Virus record (IMG/VR): IMGVR_UViG_3300007522_000058
Coordinates: 1-26,960 of that record
DNA from: a virus
DNA: 26,960 bases
Direction: 5' to 3' (one strand)
Positions 5,998 through 14,203 of this stretch are shown here, one piece after another. Every line of letters begins with the position of its first letter. Position 1 is the stretch's first letter. The position numbers and the translations under genes are program-made. A model generated the notes under the pieces. The model searched no databases and was not told the DNA's origin. It was given only the letters and a program-made list of their open reading frames with translations.

Positions 5998-6267
5998 TTA
6001 CTCCGCGTGCTCGCCTTCGCTGAAGGCGCTGTCGGTGATGCGCTTCAAGAGGCTGGCGTAATGCTCAAGGGTGCCGACATGGCCCCAGTTGGTCTCGTCG
6101 GGGTGGGCGTTGAAGTGGTCGTCGCTCAGGCTCGACAAGCGGGCGAGCATCTCGTCGATCTCGGCTTTCTTGCCCATGAAGGCGCTAAGCGCTGCTTCAT
6201 TGTTCCGCGCAGCCTTCTCGGCGCGCAGTTGATGGCGGAGCGTTGTCTGCGGGTTCAGGCGGGTCAT
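5998..6267 (-). CDS. Small helical hypothetical phage protein
   Basis: 89 aa read leftward from ATG 6267-6265, with a strong AAGGAG 8 nt upstream. It is first in the leftward operon. It is almost wholly helical and charged, with a coiled-coil-like stretch (about 10-50) and a C-terminal helix LEHYASLLKRITDSAF. The mid-part NAHPDETNWGHVGTLEHY is reminiscent of small proteins found beside replication genes, but I cannot name a family. No membrane segment or catalytic motif is visible. Confidence 0.72.
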   Translation of the reverse strand: MTRLNPQTTLRHQLRAEKAARNNEAALSAFMGKKAEIDEMLARLSSLSDDHFNAHPDETNWGHVGTLEHYASLLKRITDSAFSEGEHAE

Positions 6268-6378
6268 CGTGGCTGCTCCTTGGTGAGTTGCATCTTTTTC
6301 TTGAGATCACGTTCGCTCTGGCACGGAGGCTTATCAACTACATAAGCACATGATTTTGAATGATAATCGGAGCACGCA
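6268..6378. promoter_or_regulatory. Divergent control region between leftward operon and late (packaging) genes
   Basis: This 111-bp AT-richer gap separates the leftward start at 6267 from the terminase small subunit start at 6379, so promoters for both directions should lie here. It holds an imperfectly spaced inverted repeat CTTAT (6330-6334) / ATAAG (6342-6346) and an AT-rich run at 6351-6367. I could not fit a consensus -35/-10 pair. In lambda-like phages the cos site also lies just before the terminase small subunit gene, so cos could be in this gap, though no feature proves it. Confidence 0.45.
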
Positions 6379-6939
6379 ATGGAGGGTCTGAGCGAGCGCC
6401 AGTATGCCGCCCGCGTCGGCCTTTCACGTGGTGCAATCCAGAAGGCCAAAGCGACAGGGCGGCTGGTTCTGTACGGCGATGGCAGCATTGACGCGGTGGC
6501 CAGCGATGCCTTGCGCGCCGAAGCGACCGATCCGTCGAAGACCCGGAAAGCGCCGCAGCCAAAACTCAAGCCTGTCCCGGAGGCGGCAGTGTCCGCAGTC
6601 GGCGAGACGCTCCGTGAACAGGGGTTAGCGGCGCCACAAATCGGCAGCGGCACCACGTTCCTGCAGGCCAAGACGGCGAACGAAGTGCTGAAGGCGCAGG
6701 AACGGCGCCTCCGGCTACAGAAGCTGAAAGGCGAGCTGATTGACCGGGCCCGCGCGTTGTCGCTGGTGTTCCGGCTGGCGCGGCAGGAGCGCGATGTCTG
6801 GGTCAACTGGCCGTCGCGAGCTGCTGCGCTGATGGCGGCCGATCTGGGCGTCGAGCCCGCCGCAATGCAAAAGGTTCTGGAGAAACATGTCCGTGCCCAG
6901 CTCGACGATCTTGCCGAGGTCAAACCCGATCTCCGGTGA
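6379..6939 (+). CDS. Terminase small subunit
   Basis: 186 aa from ATG 6379, with GGAG at 6369-6372. The first 30 residues form a helix-turn-helix (LSERQYAARVGLSRGAIQKAKATGRL) of the kind found in Nu1-like subunits, which bind the packaging site. A Pro/Lys-rich linker follows, then a long helical, coiled-coil-like segment (about 95-125, LQAKTANEVLKAQERRLRLQKLKGELI) suited to oligomerisation. A C-terminal helical end may contact the large subunit. Its position directly before a GpA-type large subunit, with overlap, supports the call. Length is close to that of lambda Nu1 (181 aa). The role is recognising phage DNA and recruiting the motor. Confidence 0.87.
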   Translation: MEGLSERQYAARVGLSRGAIQKAKATGRLVLYGDGSIDAVASDALRAEATDPSKTRKAPQPKLKPVPEAAVSAVGETLREQGLAAPQIGSGTTFLQAKTANEVLKAQERRLRLQKLKGELIDRARALSLVFRLARQERDVWVNWPSRAAALMAADLGVEPAAMQKVLEKHVRAQLDDLAEVKPDLR

Positions 6940-8887
6940 TGCCGACGATATGCCGGATTTTGACGGCTCGGCAGAGATCCTGCGTGCTTGGGGCGCGGGC
7001 CTCACGCCCGATCCGGACCTGACCGTTTCCGAATGGGCGGACCGGCACCGAATGCTTTCCGGCCGCGCTTCGGCCGAACCGGGCCGATACCGTACGGCGC
7101 GCACGCCCTACATGGCCGAGATCATGGACCGGCTGTCGCCCGGCGATCCAACGCAGCGGATCGTGTTCATGAAGGCGGCGCAGGTTGGCGCAACGGAAGC
7201 TGGCAACAACTGGATCGGCTTTGCGATCCACCAGGCACCGGGCCCGATGCTGGCGGTCCAGCCGACGGTAGAACTGGCGAAACGCAACTCGCGGCAGCGG
7301 ATCGATCCGCTGATCGATGAAAGCCCGGAACTACGCGAACGGGTCAAACCGGCCCGTTCGCGCGACGCGGGTAACACCATGCTGTCGAAGGAATTCGCGG
7401 GTGGCATCCTGATCATGACCGGGGCGAACTCGGCGGTCGGCCTGCGGTCCACGCCGGCGCGCTACATCTTCCTCGATGAGGTCGACGCCTATCCGGCCTC
7501 CGCTGACGACGAAGGCGATCCGGTTACGCTGGCCGAAGCGCGGTCGCTGACATTTGCCCATCGGCGCAAGGTGTTTCTGGTCTCGACCCCGACAATCCGG
7601 GGGCTGAGCCGGATCGAGCGAGAGTTCGAGGCGAGCGACCAGCGGCGGTTTTTCGTGCCATGCCCGCATTGCGGTCAGGAACAGTGGCTGAAGTTCGAGC
7701 GGCTGCGTTGGCAGAAGGGCCGTCCGGAGACGGCAGAATATCACTGCGAGGGCTGCGAGACGCCCATCGCCGAACACAACAAGACGGCGATGCTGCAGGC
7801 AGGCGAATGGCGCGCAACCGCAACGGCCGCCGATCCCGGCACCGTCGGCTATCACCTCTCGGCGCTCTATTCGCCGATCGGCTGGCTGAGTTGGGAGCGG
7901 ATCGTGCGGGCATGGGATGCGGCCCAAGGGTCGAACGAGGCGATCAAGGCGTTTCGCAACACGATCCTCGGCGAGACTTGGGTCGAAACCGGCGAAGCCC
8001 CGGACTGGCAGCGCTTGGCGGACCAGCGCGAGACCTGGAATGCTGGCGCTGTGCCAACAGGCGGTCTGTTCCTGACTGCGGGAGCGGATGTTCAGAAGGA
8101 TCGCATCGAAGTCGATGTCTGGGCCTGGGGCCGCGGGCTGGAGAGTTGGCTGATCGAGCACCTGGTCATTGAGGGTGGGCCCGGCGACCCGGCGTGCTGG
8201 CAGCAACTGACCAATTTGCTCGGGCAGACATGGGAGCATGCCTCTGGTCAGAAGATGACATTGGCACGGCTGGCCATCGACACTGGATATGAGACCAGCG
8301 CTGTCTATGGCTGGTCGCGACAGGTCGGCTTCGCGCAGGTGGCTCCGGTCAAAGGCGTCGAGGGGTTCAACCGTTCGAGCCCGGTCACTGGCCCGACGTA
8401 TGTGGACGCGACCATCGCAGGCAAACGGCTGCGGCGCGGGGCGCGGCTTTGGACGGTCGCCACCTCGACCTTCAAGACCGAGACCTATCGCTATTTGCGC
8501 CAGGACCGGCCGACACGGGAGGAAGTCGAGGCTGGGCATCTTTGCCCGCCCGGAACGATCCATCTGCCAAACTGGGCGGACGGCGAGTGGCTGAAGCAAT
8601 TCACGGCCGAACAACTGATCACGGTGCGCACCAAACGCGGCTTTGCCCGGCTCGAATGGCAGAAGCTGCGCGAACGCAATGAAGCTCTGGATTGTCGCGT
8701 CTATGCCCGGGCAGCCGCCTGGATCCTTGGGGCCGATCGCTGGTCTGAGGCGCGTTGGGCCGATCTGGAAGCACAGGTCGGGATCACGGCGGAGGACATG
8801 GCGGAAGACGGGGCGGGAAACACGACGCCCGCCTCTCGGCGCGCGGGACCACAGCGGCGAACCGTGCGCTCAAGCTACATGAGGTGA
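6887..8887 (+). CDS. Terminase large subunit, GpA family
   Basis: 666 aa if started at ATG 6887 (GGAG 4 nt upstream, 53-nt overlap with the small subunit gene); ATG 6950 is the other candidate. The N-terminal ATPase has a deviant Walker A, KAAQVGATEAGN (96-107), as in lambda gpA, and Walker B IFLDEVD (194-200). A zinc-binding-like insert follows (CPHC at 259-262, CEGC at 287-290). The C-terminal nuclease shows acidic residues in LTAGADVQKDRIEVDVWAWG (Asp401) and LAIDTGYETSAVYGW (Asp465), with a late DCRVYARAAAW segment. It pumps DNA into the prohead and cuts it. Family kinship with lambda gpA suggests cohesive-end packaging. The last residues (SRRAGPQRRTVRSSYMR) are basic and suited to portal contact. 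Confidence 0.95.
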   Translation: MSVPSSTILPRSNPISGDADDMPDFDGSAEILRAWGAGLTPDPDLTVSEWADRHRMLSGRASAEPGRYRTARTPYMAEIMDRLSPGDPTQRIVFMKAAQVGATEAGNNWIGFAIHQAPGPMLAVQPTVELAKRNSRQRIDPLIDESPELRERVKPARSRDAGNTMLSKEFAGGILIMTGANSAVGLRSTPARYIFLDEVDAYPASADDEGDPVTLAEARSLTFAHRRKVFLVSTPTIRGLSRIEREFEASDQRRFFVPCPHCGQEQWLKFERLRWQKGRPETAEYHCEGCETPIAEHNKTAMLQAGEWRATATAADPGTVGYHLSALYSPIGWLSWERIVRAWDAAQGSNEAIKAFRNTILGETWVETGEAPDWQRLADQRETWNAGAVPTGGLFLTAGADVQKDRIEVDVWAWGRGLESWLIEHLVIEGGPGDPACWQQLTNLLGQTWEHASGQKMTLARLAIDTGYETSAVYGWSRQVGFAQVAPVKGVEGFNRSSPVTGPTYVDATIAGKRLRRGARLWTVATSTFKTETYRYLRQDRPTREEVEAGHLCPPGTIHLPNWADGEWLKQFTAEQLITVRTKRGFARLEWQKLRERNEALDCRVYARAAAWILGADRWSEARWADLEAQVGITAEDMAEDGAGNTTPASRRAGPQRRTVRSSYMR

Positions 8888-8891
8888 ATTG

Positions 8892-9107
8892 ATGTCTACG
8901 ATTGCCGAGCTCCGTGCCCGCCGCGAGGCGTTGGCCGTTCAGCGTTCCTCTGGCGTGGCGCGTGTCAGTTACGACGGAAAGACGGTGGACTATCGCAGCG
9001 TCGCGGAGATTGACCGGGCCATCGAGGCGCTTGGCCGCGAGATCGCGGTTGCCGAGGGTCGTCGGATCGTTCGGCAGGTGCGTGTGACGACGACGAAGGG
9101 TCTCTGA
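8892..9107 (+). CDS. Head-tail joining protein, gpW type
   Basis: 71 aa from ATG 8892, with GAGGTG at 8881-8886; a TTG codon just before is not needed. The fold pattern matches lambda gpW: an N-terminal helix (IAELRARREALAVQRSSG), a beta hairpin (VARVSYDGKTVDYRSV), a second helix (AEIDRAIEALGREIAVAEG) and a basic flexible tail. gpW (68 aa) sits under the portal and stabilises packaged DNA before tail joining. The position between terminase and portal is the same as in lambda. The gene is 4 nt after the terminase stop. Confidence 0.87.
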   Translation: MSTIAELRARREALAVQRSSGVARVSYDGKTVDYRSVAEIDRAIEALGREIAVAEGRRIVRQVRVTTTKGL

Positions 9108-9110
9108 TTC

Positions 9111-10634
9111 ATGGGCATGTTCGATCGCTTTCGCCGCCGGGGTCCCGGCGGTCCCGCTGCTGTGACCGCGCGCCTCGAAGGCGCGATGGCCCGGCGGCGG
9201 CTTCGCGGCTGGAACCCGCCGCTAGAGAACATCAATTCGCTGGTGGCATCGGGCGGCCCGCGTTTGCTGGCGCGGTCGCGGGAACTGGTCGTCACCAACG
9301 GCTATGCCGCCAATGCCTGCGAGGCATTTGCGTCGAACATGATCGGTGACGGGATCAAGCCCTCGTCACTGATCGCGGATGCGGCATTGCGTGACAGTAT
9401 TCAGCAGCTCTGGCTTGCTTGGACCGACGAGGCGGATGCCGACGGTCTGACGGACTTCTACGGCCTGCAAGCCATGGTCGCGCGCGAGATGTTTGTTGCA
9501 GGCGAATGCTTTGTCCGGCTGCGGCCTCGCCGGTCTGAAGATGGTCTGCTGGTGCCGCTGCAACTGCAGCTCCTGCAGTCGGAGATGCTGCCGTTCGAGA
9601 AGACCGAGACCGTGGCAAATGGCAATCGCATGCGCTGCGGGATTGAATTTGACGGCATCGGCCGCAGGGTGGCCTATCACTTCCGTCGTCGCCATCCGGG
9701 CGACACCACCGATCAGGGGGCGGTGATCCCGGAGACGGTGCGCGTGCCCGCCGAGGATGTGCTTCACATTTACCGGCCCATTGATGCGGGCCAGATCCGC
9801 GGCCTGCCGCATGTGGCACCCGCGATGGTGCGGCTGTTTCTGCTGGACCAGTACGACGACGCTGAACTGGACCGGAAGAAGACGGCGGCGATGTTTGCGG
9901 GGTTCATCACCAAGACCGCGCCGGAAGACCCGATGATGGGTGAGGCCGAGGCCGATCTCGTTGGCACCGCCATTGCGAGCCTCGAACCCGGCACGATGCA
10001 AGTGCTGCTGCCGGGCGAGGATGTGAAGTTCTCGAGCCCCGCAGATGTTGGGGGTGGCTATGAGGCGTTTCAATACCGGACGCTCTTGTCGGTCTCGGCC
10101 TCTCTGGGGCTGCCCTATCACCTCGTCACCGGGGATGTGCGCCAGGCGAACTATTCGAGCTTGCGGGCAGAGCTGGTCGAGTTCCGGCGACGCATTGGCC
10201 AGCTGCAGCATGGGGTGATGGCGCACCAGCTGTGTCGGCCGATCTGGCGGCGCTGGCTTGAGACGGCCGTGTTGTCGGGGGCGCTGGATATCGGCAATCC
10301 CGCCGTCGCGCGGCCGGTGCAATGGATCCCACCACGCTGGGATTGGGTCGACCCGCTGAAGGACATCCAGGCGCAAGTGCTGGCGATGGAAGCGGGCATC
10401 ACCTCGCGCCGCAAGGTGGTCGAGGCCACCGGCTATGACGTCGAGGAAGTCGACCGAGAGAATGCGGCGGATGCCAAGCGCGTTGCTGATCTGGGGCTGA
10501 GCTACCGCGCGAGCCCCGGCGAAACGCAGGGCGCGCGAGCGACGCCCGCAGCGCGGCCTGATCCTGGAGATGGCACAGGCGAAGACACAGGCGACGGATC
10601 CGCCTCCACCGATCCCGCCACCGAACAGGAGTGA
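9111..10634 (+). CDS. Portal protein, lambda gpB family
   Basis: 507 aa from ATG 9111; a second ATG at 9117 is possible. The start is basic (DRFRRRGPGG). The core carries the lambda-portal landmarks: LLARSRELVVTNGYAANACEAFASNMIGDGI near 50-80, HIYRPIDAGQIRGLPHVAPAM near 222-242, a hub segment DQYDDAELDRKKTAAMFAGF, and the ANYSSLRAELVEFRR signature near 345-360. The C-terminal 30 residues are Asp/Gly/Thr-rich and probably disordered. It forms the dodecameric ring at one capsid vertex that docks terminase and tail. Length compares well with lambda gpB (533 aa). Confidence 0.95.
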   Translation: MGMFDRFRRRGPGGPAAVTARLEGAMARRRLRGWNPPLENINSLVASGGPRLLARSRELVVTNGYAANACEAFASNMIGDGIKPSSLIADAALRDSIQQLWLAWTDEADADGLTDFYGLQAMVAREMFVAGECFVRLRPRRSEDGLLVPLQLQLLQSEMLPFEKTETVANGNRMRCGIEFDGIGRRVAYHFRRRHPGDTTDQGAVIPETVRVPAEDVLHIYRPIDAGQIRGLPHVAPAMVRLFLLDQYDDAELDRKKTAAMFAGFITKTAPEDPMMGEAEADLVGTAIASLEPGTMQVLLPGEDVKFSSPADVGGGYEAFQYRTLLSVSASLGLPYHLVTGDVRQANYSSLRAELVEFRRRIGQLQHGVMAHQLCRPIWRRWLETAVLSGALDIGNPAVARPVQWIPPRWDWVDPLKDIQAQVLAMEAGITSRRKVVEATGYDVEEVDRENAADAKRVADLGLSYRASPGETQGARATPAARPDPGDGTGEDTGDGSASTDPATEQE

Positions 10635-10638
10635 CAAT

Positions 10639-11721
10639 ATGACAAGCTGGTATGCGATCCGCGCCCGGGGAACAGGTGCGGAAGTGGCGATCTATGACGA
10701 GATCGGTGCCTATGGGGTCTCGGCGAAGGGGTTCCTTGCCGAACTCGGCGCACTGCCCGACGGGACGCCGGTCGATCTGCGGCTGAACAGCCCGGGCGGG
10801 TCAGTCTTCGATGCGGTGGCGATCTACAATGCGCTGAAGCGGCACGCGGGCACGGTCACGGTCTGGATCGACGGTATTGCCGCCTCTGCCGCGTCCTATG
10901 TCGCCATGGCGGGTGACGAGATCGTCATGCCGGAAAACGCATTCCTGATGATCCACGACCCGTCGGGGTTGGCAATGGGCACGGCGGGTGACATGCGCGC
11001 CATGGCCGAGGCGCTCGACAAGGTCGCGGGCAGCCTCGTCCGGGGATATGCCGCCAAATCCGGCAAACCCGATGACGAGATAGCAGCGCTGATGGCGGCC
11101 GAGACCTGGTTCGATGCGGCTGATGCGGTGGCGGCGGGCTTCGCGGACCGGTTGGCGGACCCTGTCAGAATGGCCGCACGCTTCGACATTGGTCGGTTCC
11201 GCAATGCGCCGCCGGACCTCGTCGAGGCAGTGGAAGCCATTGGCCAGGAGGGTGTTAAGCCCGAACTGGAGCACGTTCCCGAGGAAAGTAGCCAAGACAC
11301 GGGCACAAAGACTGACAGCATCCTGGACGACGATGTCGAACCTGACGACGGCACCGGCGAGGCGGGCAGCGACGATGCACTCGTTGGGCCCGAGGGGTAT
11401 GGTGTCACCGACGACATGCCCAGCCCTTCGGACCCGATTCCGACTCCGGATGGCGCACCGCCCGATCCCGCCGCGATCCGCGCCGAAGCAATCACCCATG
11501 CCCGCGCTATCGTCGATCTTTGCCGCCTCGCAGGCCAGCCACAGATGGCCGGGCGCTTCCTCGAACAGGACGCCAGTCTCGACGACGTCCGCATGGCCCT
11601 TCTGGCGGCAAAAGCCGAGGCCGAACCCGAGATCACAGCCCATCACGCACAACCCGGCCGGACCACGACGGCCCGCCCCTGGGGCGAGATCGTCGCCCGT
11701 ACCTTCAAGCTGAAAGGATAA
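10639..11721 (+). CDS. ClpP-like head maturation protease with C-terminal scaffold-like region
   Basis: 360 aa; ATG 10639 is chosen because AGGAG lies 7 nt upstream and the portal stop is just before. Residues 1-185 are a ClpP/S49-type serine protease: RLNSPGGSVFDAVAIY (48-63), catalytic Ser83 in GIAASAAS, His106 in FLMIHDPSG and an acidic helix region WFDAADAVAAGFADRL. From about 205 to 300 the chain is very acidic and Pro/Gly/Asp-rich. A helical end (AIRAEAITHARAIVDLCRLAGQ and on) finishes in a basic tail, FKLKG. In lambda the protease gene C also encodes the scaffold Nu3 at its 3' end, and this layout looks the same. It cleaves head proteins inside the prohead. Confidence 0.93.
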   Translation: MTSWYAIRARGTGAEVAIYDEIGAYGVSAKGFLAELGALPDGTPVDLRLNSPGGSVFDAVAIYNALKRHAGTVTVWIDGIAASAASYVAMAGDEIVMPENAFLMIHDPSGLAMGTAGDMRAMAEALDKVAGSLVRGYAAKSGKPDDEIAALMAAETWFDAADAVAAGFADRLADPVRMAARFDIGRFRNAPPDLVEAVEAIGQEGVKPELEHVPEESSQDTGTKTDSILDDDVEPDDGTGEAGSDDALVGPEGYGVTDDMPSPSDPIPTPDGAPPDPAAIRAEAITHARAIVDLCRLAGQPQMAGRFLEQDASLDDVRMALLAAKAEAEPEITAHHAQPGRTTTARPWGEIVARTFKLKG

Positions 11722-11725
11722 CCAC

Positions 11726-12091
11726 GTGACCACGCTCACCGAGACCACCCATCCCGGAGGCTTCCTCGTCTGGGAAGCCTTCCGCGACTACACTCGCGAA
11801 ACCATCACCGTTGCGTCCGGCAAGCTCGATCCGGGCACCGTGCTGGGCAAGATCACCGCGTCTGGCAAATACGCCGCCCATGATCCCGCCGCCGTCGACG
11901 GTACTGAAACCGCCGTGGCGGTGCTCTGGGGCAAGGCCGACGCCACAGGCGGCGATGTGCCAGCCGTTGCGCTGGTTCGCGGCCCGGCCATCGTCAATCG
12001 CCATGATCTCGTCTTTGTCGGCACCCCCAGCGAGGGCGAAATCACCGCCGCCCATGCCGCGCTGCTGGCGGTCGGCATCCTCGTCCGCTGA
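11726..12091 (+). CDS. Head decoration protein, gpD family
   Basis: 121 aa from GTG 11726, with AAAGGA 7 nt upstream. The sequence fits lambda gpD (110 aa): a disordered Thr-rich start (TLTETTHPGGFLVWEA), then TITVASGKLDPGTVLGKIT and a beta-rich body (GTETAVAVLWGKADAT, ALVRGPAIVNRHDLVFV). The C-terminal helix LLAVGILVR is also typical. gpD trimers plug the three-fold sites of the expanded capsid and hold it against DNA pressure. Placement between protease and major capsid gene is the lambda order. Confidence 0.92.
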   Translation: MTTLTETTHPGGFLVWEAFRDYTRETITVASGKLDPGTVLGKITASGKYAAHDPAAVDGTETAVAVLWGKADATGGDVPAVALVRGPAIVNRHDLVFVGTPSEGEITAAHAALLAVGILVR

Positions 12092-12116
12092 TCAAACCCT
12101 CAAAGGAGGCATTCCC

Positions 12117-13130
12117 ATGACCACCATGGATATCTTCGAAGGCGATGCCTTCACCATCATCGAACTCACCCGTGCTCTGGAAAACATCCCCTTCAAGCCC
12201 GCGATCCTGTCGGGCGCCAGCCTGTTCTCGCCGCGCGGCGTGCGCTCGCGCACCGTCGTGATCGAGAGCCGGGACGGCACGCTGTCGCTGATCCCGTTCT
12301 CCGAACGCGGCTCGGCGGCCGAGCAACAGGTGCCGGAGCGTCGCGACATGCGCGCCTTTGTCTGCCGCCAGTTCAAGAAGCAGGACGTGCTCTGGGCGTC
12401 TGAAATCCAGGGGATCCGCGACTTCGGCTCGGAAAGTGCCACCCAGCAAGTGCAAAGCGAGGTCGCCCGAAAGCTCGGCCGTTTGCGCCAGGATGCGGAG
12501 GCGACGTTCGAATATCACCTGCTGAACGGCATTCAGGGCATCGTGAAGGATCCCAAGGACAGCGCCACGGTGATCAACTACTTCACCGAGTTCGCCATCA
12601 CGCCCGCCACCGAGATCGACTTCGATCTGGACAATGCGACCCCGGGCTCAGGCGCGCTGCGCAAACGCTGCCAGGCGCTGATCGAAAGCGTCGAGGACAG
12701 CATGGGCGGGCTCGCGGCCGGGGCTGTGCAGGTCCGCGCGGAATGTGGCTCAGCTTTCTTCGCCGATCTCATCACTCATAAGGAGGTGCGCGAGACCTAT
12801 CTCAACACTGCCGCTGCCGCCGATCTGCGCGGCCGGGTCGCCGACGAAGTCAGCTTCGGCGGTATCAGCTTCCGTCGCTATCGAGGTGGGGCGGGCTTCG
12901 GCGTGCCTACCGACAAGGCCTTCTTCTACCCCGAAGGGGTGGAGGGGTTGTTCGAGATCTACCACGCACCCGCCGATACGTTCGAGACGGTCAACACGCT
13001 CGGTTTGCCGCTTTATGCGCGCACCATCCCTGACCGGGATCGCGACGAATGGGTGCGGCTCGAGATCGAGAGCAATCCGCTGCCTATCTGCACTCGCCCA
13101 CAAGTGCTGCGTAGCGCCCGGCGGACGTGA
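12117..13130 (+). CDS. Major capsid protein, gpE family
   Basis: 337 aa from ATG 12117, behind the strongest ribosome binding site in the window (AAGGAGG at 12103-12109, 7-nt spacing), as expected for the most abundant virion protein. Family signs are TIIELTRALENIPFKPAIL at the start, TVVIESRDGTLSLIPFSERGS, PERRDMRAFVCRQF, the long helix segment ATQQVQSEVARKLGRLRQDAE and, near the end, GLPLYARTIPDRDRDEWV followed by LEIESNPLPICTRP. The last is the gpE signature. Length matches lambda gpE (341 aa). It has an HK97 fold and forms the capsid shell, assembled around the scaffold encoded upstream. Confidence 0.95.
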   Translation: MTTMDIFEGDAFTIIELTRALENIPFKPAILSGASLFSPRGVRSRTVVIESRDGTLSLIPFSERGSAAEQQVPERRDMRAFVCRQFKKQDVLWASEIQGIRDFGSESATQQVQSEVARKLGRLRQDAEATFEYHLLNGIQGIVKDPKDSATVINYFTEFAITPATEIDFDLDNATPGSGALRKRCQALIESVEDSMGGLAAGAVQVRAECGSAFFADLITHKEVRETYLNTAAAADLRGRVADEVSFGGISFRRYRGGAGFGVPTDKAFFYPEGVEGLFEIYHAPADTFETVNTLGLPLYARTIPDRDRDEWVRLEIESNPLPICTRPQVLRSARRT

Positions 13131-13441
13131 TGTCTGTCTTCGACGCCGCCGTCGACTTGCTGTTCGCCGACCCGAACATCGGGCGCGAGGCGATCTACAC
13201 CTCCGACGGCGGCGCGCCCATGCTGGTGCGCGTCGTCTCGCGGCAGGCGGATGCAATCAGCGACTTCGGCGACGCGCGGCTCTGGTCGGAAACGACCCGC
13301 ATCGACTTGCGGGTGGCTGAGGTCTCCAATCCACGGCCGGGCGACCGTTTGGAAATGGACGGCGATGCCTTCCTCATTCAGGGCGAACCCGTCCGCGACC
13401 GGGAGCGGCTGGTCTGGACCGTGGATCTGAGGCCCGTGTGA
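13130..13441 (+). CDS. Head completion / head-tail attachment protein (FII-like position)
   Basis: 103 aa from ATG 13130, whose first base is the last base of the capsid stop (TGATG). A GTG at 13127 is an alternative. Short beta strands dominate (EAIYTSDGGAPMLVRVVSR, RIDLRVAEVSNPRPGDRLEMDGDAFLIQGEP, LVWTVDLRPV). This agrees with the SH3-like barrel proteins that close the head and accept the tail, such as lambda gpFII. Family identity is judged by position and strand pattern, not by a clear motif. Confidence 0.75.
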   Translation: MSVFDAAVDLLFADPNIGREAIYTSDGGAPMLVRVVSRQADAISDFGDARLWSETTRIDLRVAEVSNPRPGDRLEMDGDAFLIQGEPVRDRERLVWTVDLRPV

Positions 13442-14070
13442 AACTGAAGCTCGACATCGATCCCGACATTGTTGCGATGATGGCGGCCGAGATCGCGGCG
13501 GGCGAACGCGCGGTGACAGCGGCCATGCGCGAGGCCGGTACCGGACTCAAGACTGCGTGGCGCACGCAGATCACTGGCGCGGGGCTTGGGCGGCGGCTCG
13601 CCAACTCGATCCGCAACCAGAACTTCCCAAGGTCTGGCGAAAGCCTCGATGCCGCGGCGCTGGTCTGGTCCAAAGCCCCGGTGATCGTCGGCGCGCACGA
13701 TACCGGCCCGCTGATCCGCTCGAAGGACGGCTTCTGGCTGGCGATCCCTCTGCCTGCCGCAGGCAAATCCACACGTGGCGGTCGGATCACCCCCGGTGAA
13801 TGGGAACGGCGACGCGGTCTGCGCCTGCGGTTCGTCTATCGTCGCACGGGTCCGAGCCTGCTGGTGGCGGAGGGGCGACTGAATACGAAGGGTCAGGCGG
13901 TGGTCTCGCGCTCGAAGACCGGGCGAGGCAAGGTCACCGCGCCGATCTTTCTGCTGGTGCCGCAGGTAAAGCTGCCCAAGCGACTGGATCTCTCGCGGGA
14001 TGCAGACCGGGCGTTGGACAGCGTGCCGGGGCTGATCGTGGCGAACTGGGTGGAGAGTCAGCTTAACTGA
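13438..14070 (+). CDS. DUF6441 family connector or tail completion protein
   Basis: 210 aa from GTG 13438 in a 4-nt GTGA overlap with the previous gene. It has a helical N-terminal half (VAMMAAEIAAGERAVTAAMREAGTGLKTAWR). The landmarks GAGLGRRLANSIR, SKAPVIVGAHDTGPLIRSKDGFWLAIP, TPGEWERRRGLRLRFVYRR, SRSKTGRGKVTAPIFLLVPQV and a Trp near the C-terminus match my memory of DUF6441 from rhodobacterial phages. By position it corresponds to lambda gpZ (tail completion, 192 aa), which it also matches in length and basic charge. The role in joining tail and head is inferred from that. Confidence 0.82.
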   Translation: MKLKLDIDPDIVAMMAAEIAAGERAVTAAMREAGTGLKTAWRTQITGAGLGRRLANSIRNQNFPRSGESLDAAALVWSKAPVIVGAHDTGPLIRSKDGFWLAIPLPAAGKSTRGGRITPGEWERRRGLRLRFVYRRTGPSLLVAEGRLNTKGQAVVSRSKTGRGKVTAPIFLLVPQVKLPKRLDLSRDADRALDSVPGLIVANWVESQLN

Positions 14071-14203
14071 ATGATCTTGGCGCGAGTGCTTTGCCTGATA
14101 GGGCCAGACCAGACCACATGCTCGTCCCGATGGCCCCGATTGTGTTTGCCAGCGAACTGACGGCGACATTGGGTTTCTCAGTAGTAGCGTGCTCTGTGTT
14201 CAT
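14063..14203 (-). CDS. Small leftward ORF in the inserted segment
   Basis: 46 aa read leftward from ATG 14203-14201, with a strong AAAGGAG 6 nt upstream (14217-14210). It runs against all late genes and ends 8 nt inside the DUF6441 gene. It is a polar start (NTEHATTEKPN) followed by a mildly hydrophobic, Ala/Ser/Gly-rich segment. The same frame stays open upstream to ATG 14374 (103 aa in total). That added part codes for two hydrophobic stretches (VLCLVGLVGW and LLCLGGLLTFIALWALAYAVAL), so the full product could be a small membrane protein. No ribosome binding site supports the longer start. A moron-type lysogenic gene is one reading; a chance ORF is the other. Confidence 0.38.
   Translation of the reverse strand: MNTEHATTEKPNVAVSSLANTIGAIGTSMWSGLALSGKALAPRSFS

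Noticed and set aside
7331-8614. 427-codon antisense ORF under the terminase gene
   Set aside because: It mirrors a strong GC-rich gene. Its product has no recognisable motif and the sense frame is certain.
9366-10637. 423-codon antisense ORF under the portal gene
   Set aside because: Same reason: a shadow of a high-GC coding frame, His/Arg/Pro-rich product without domain pattern.
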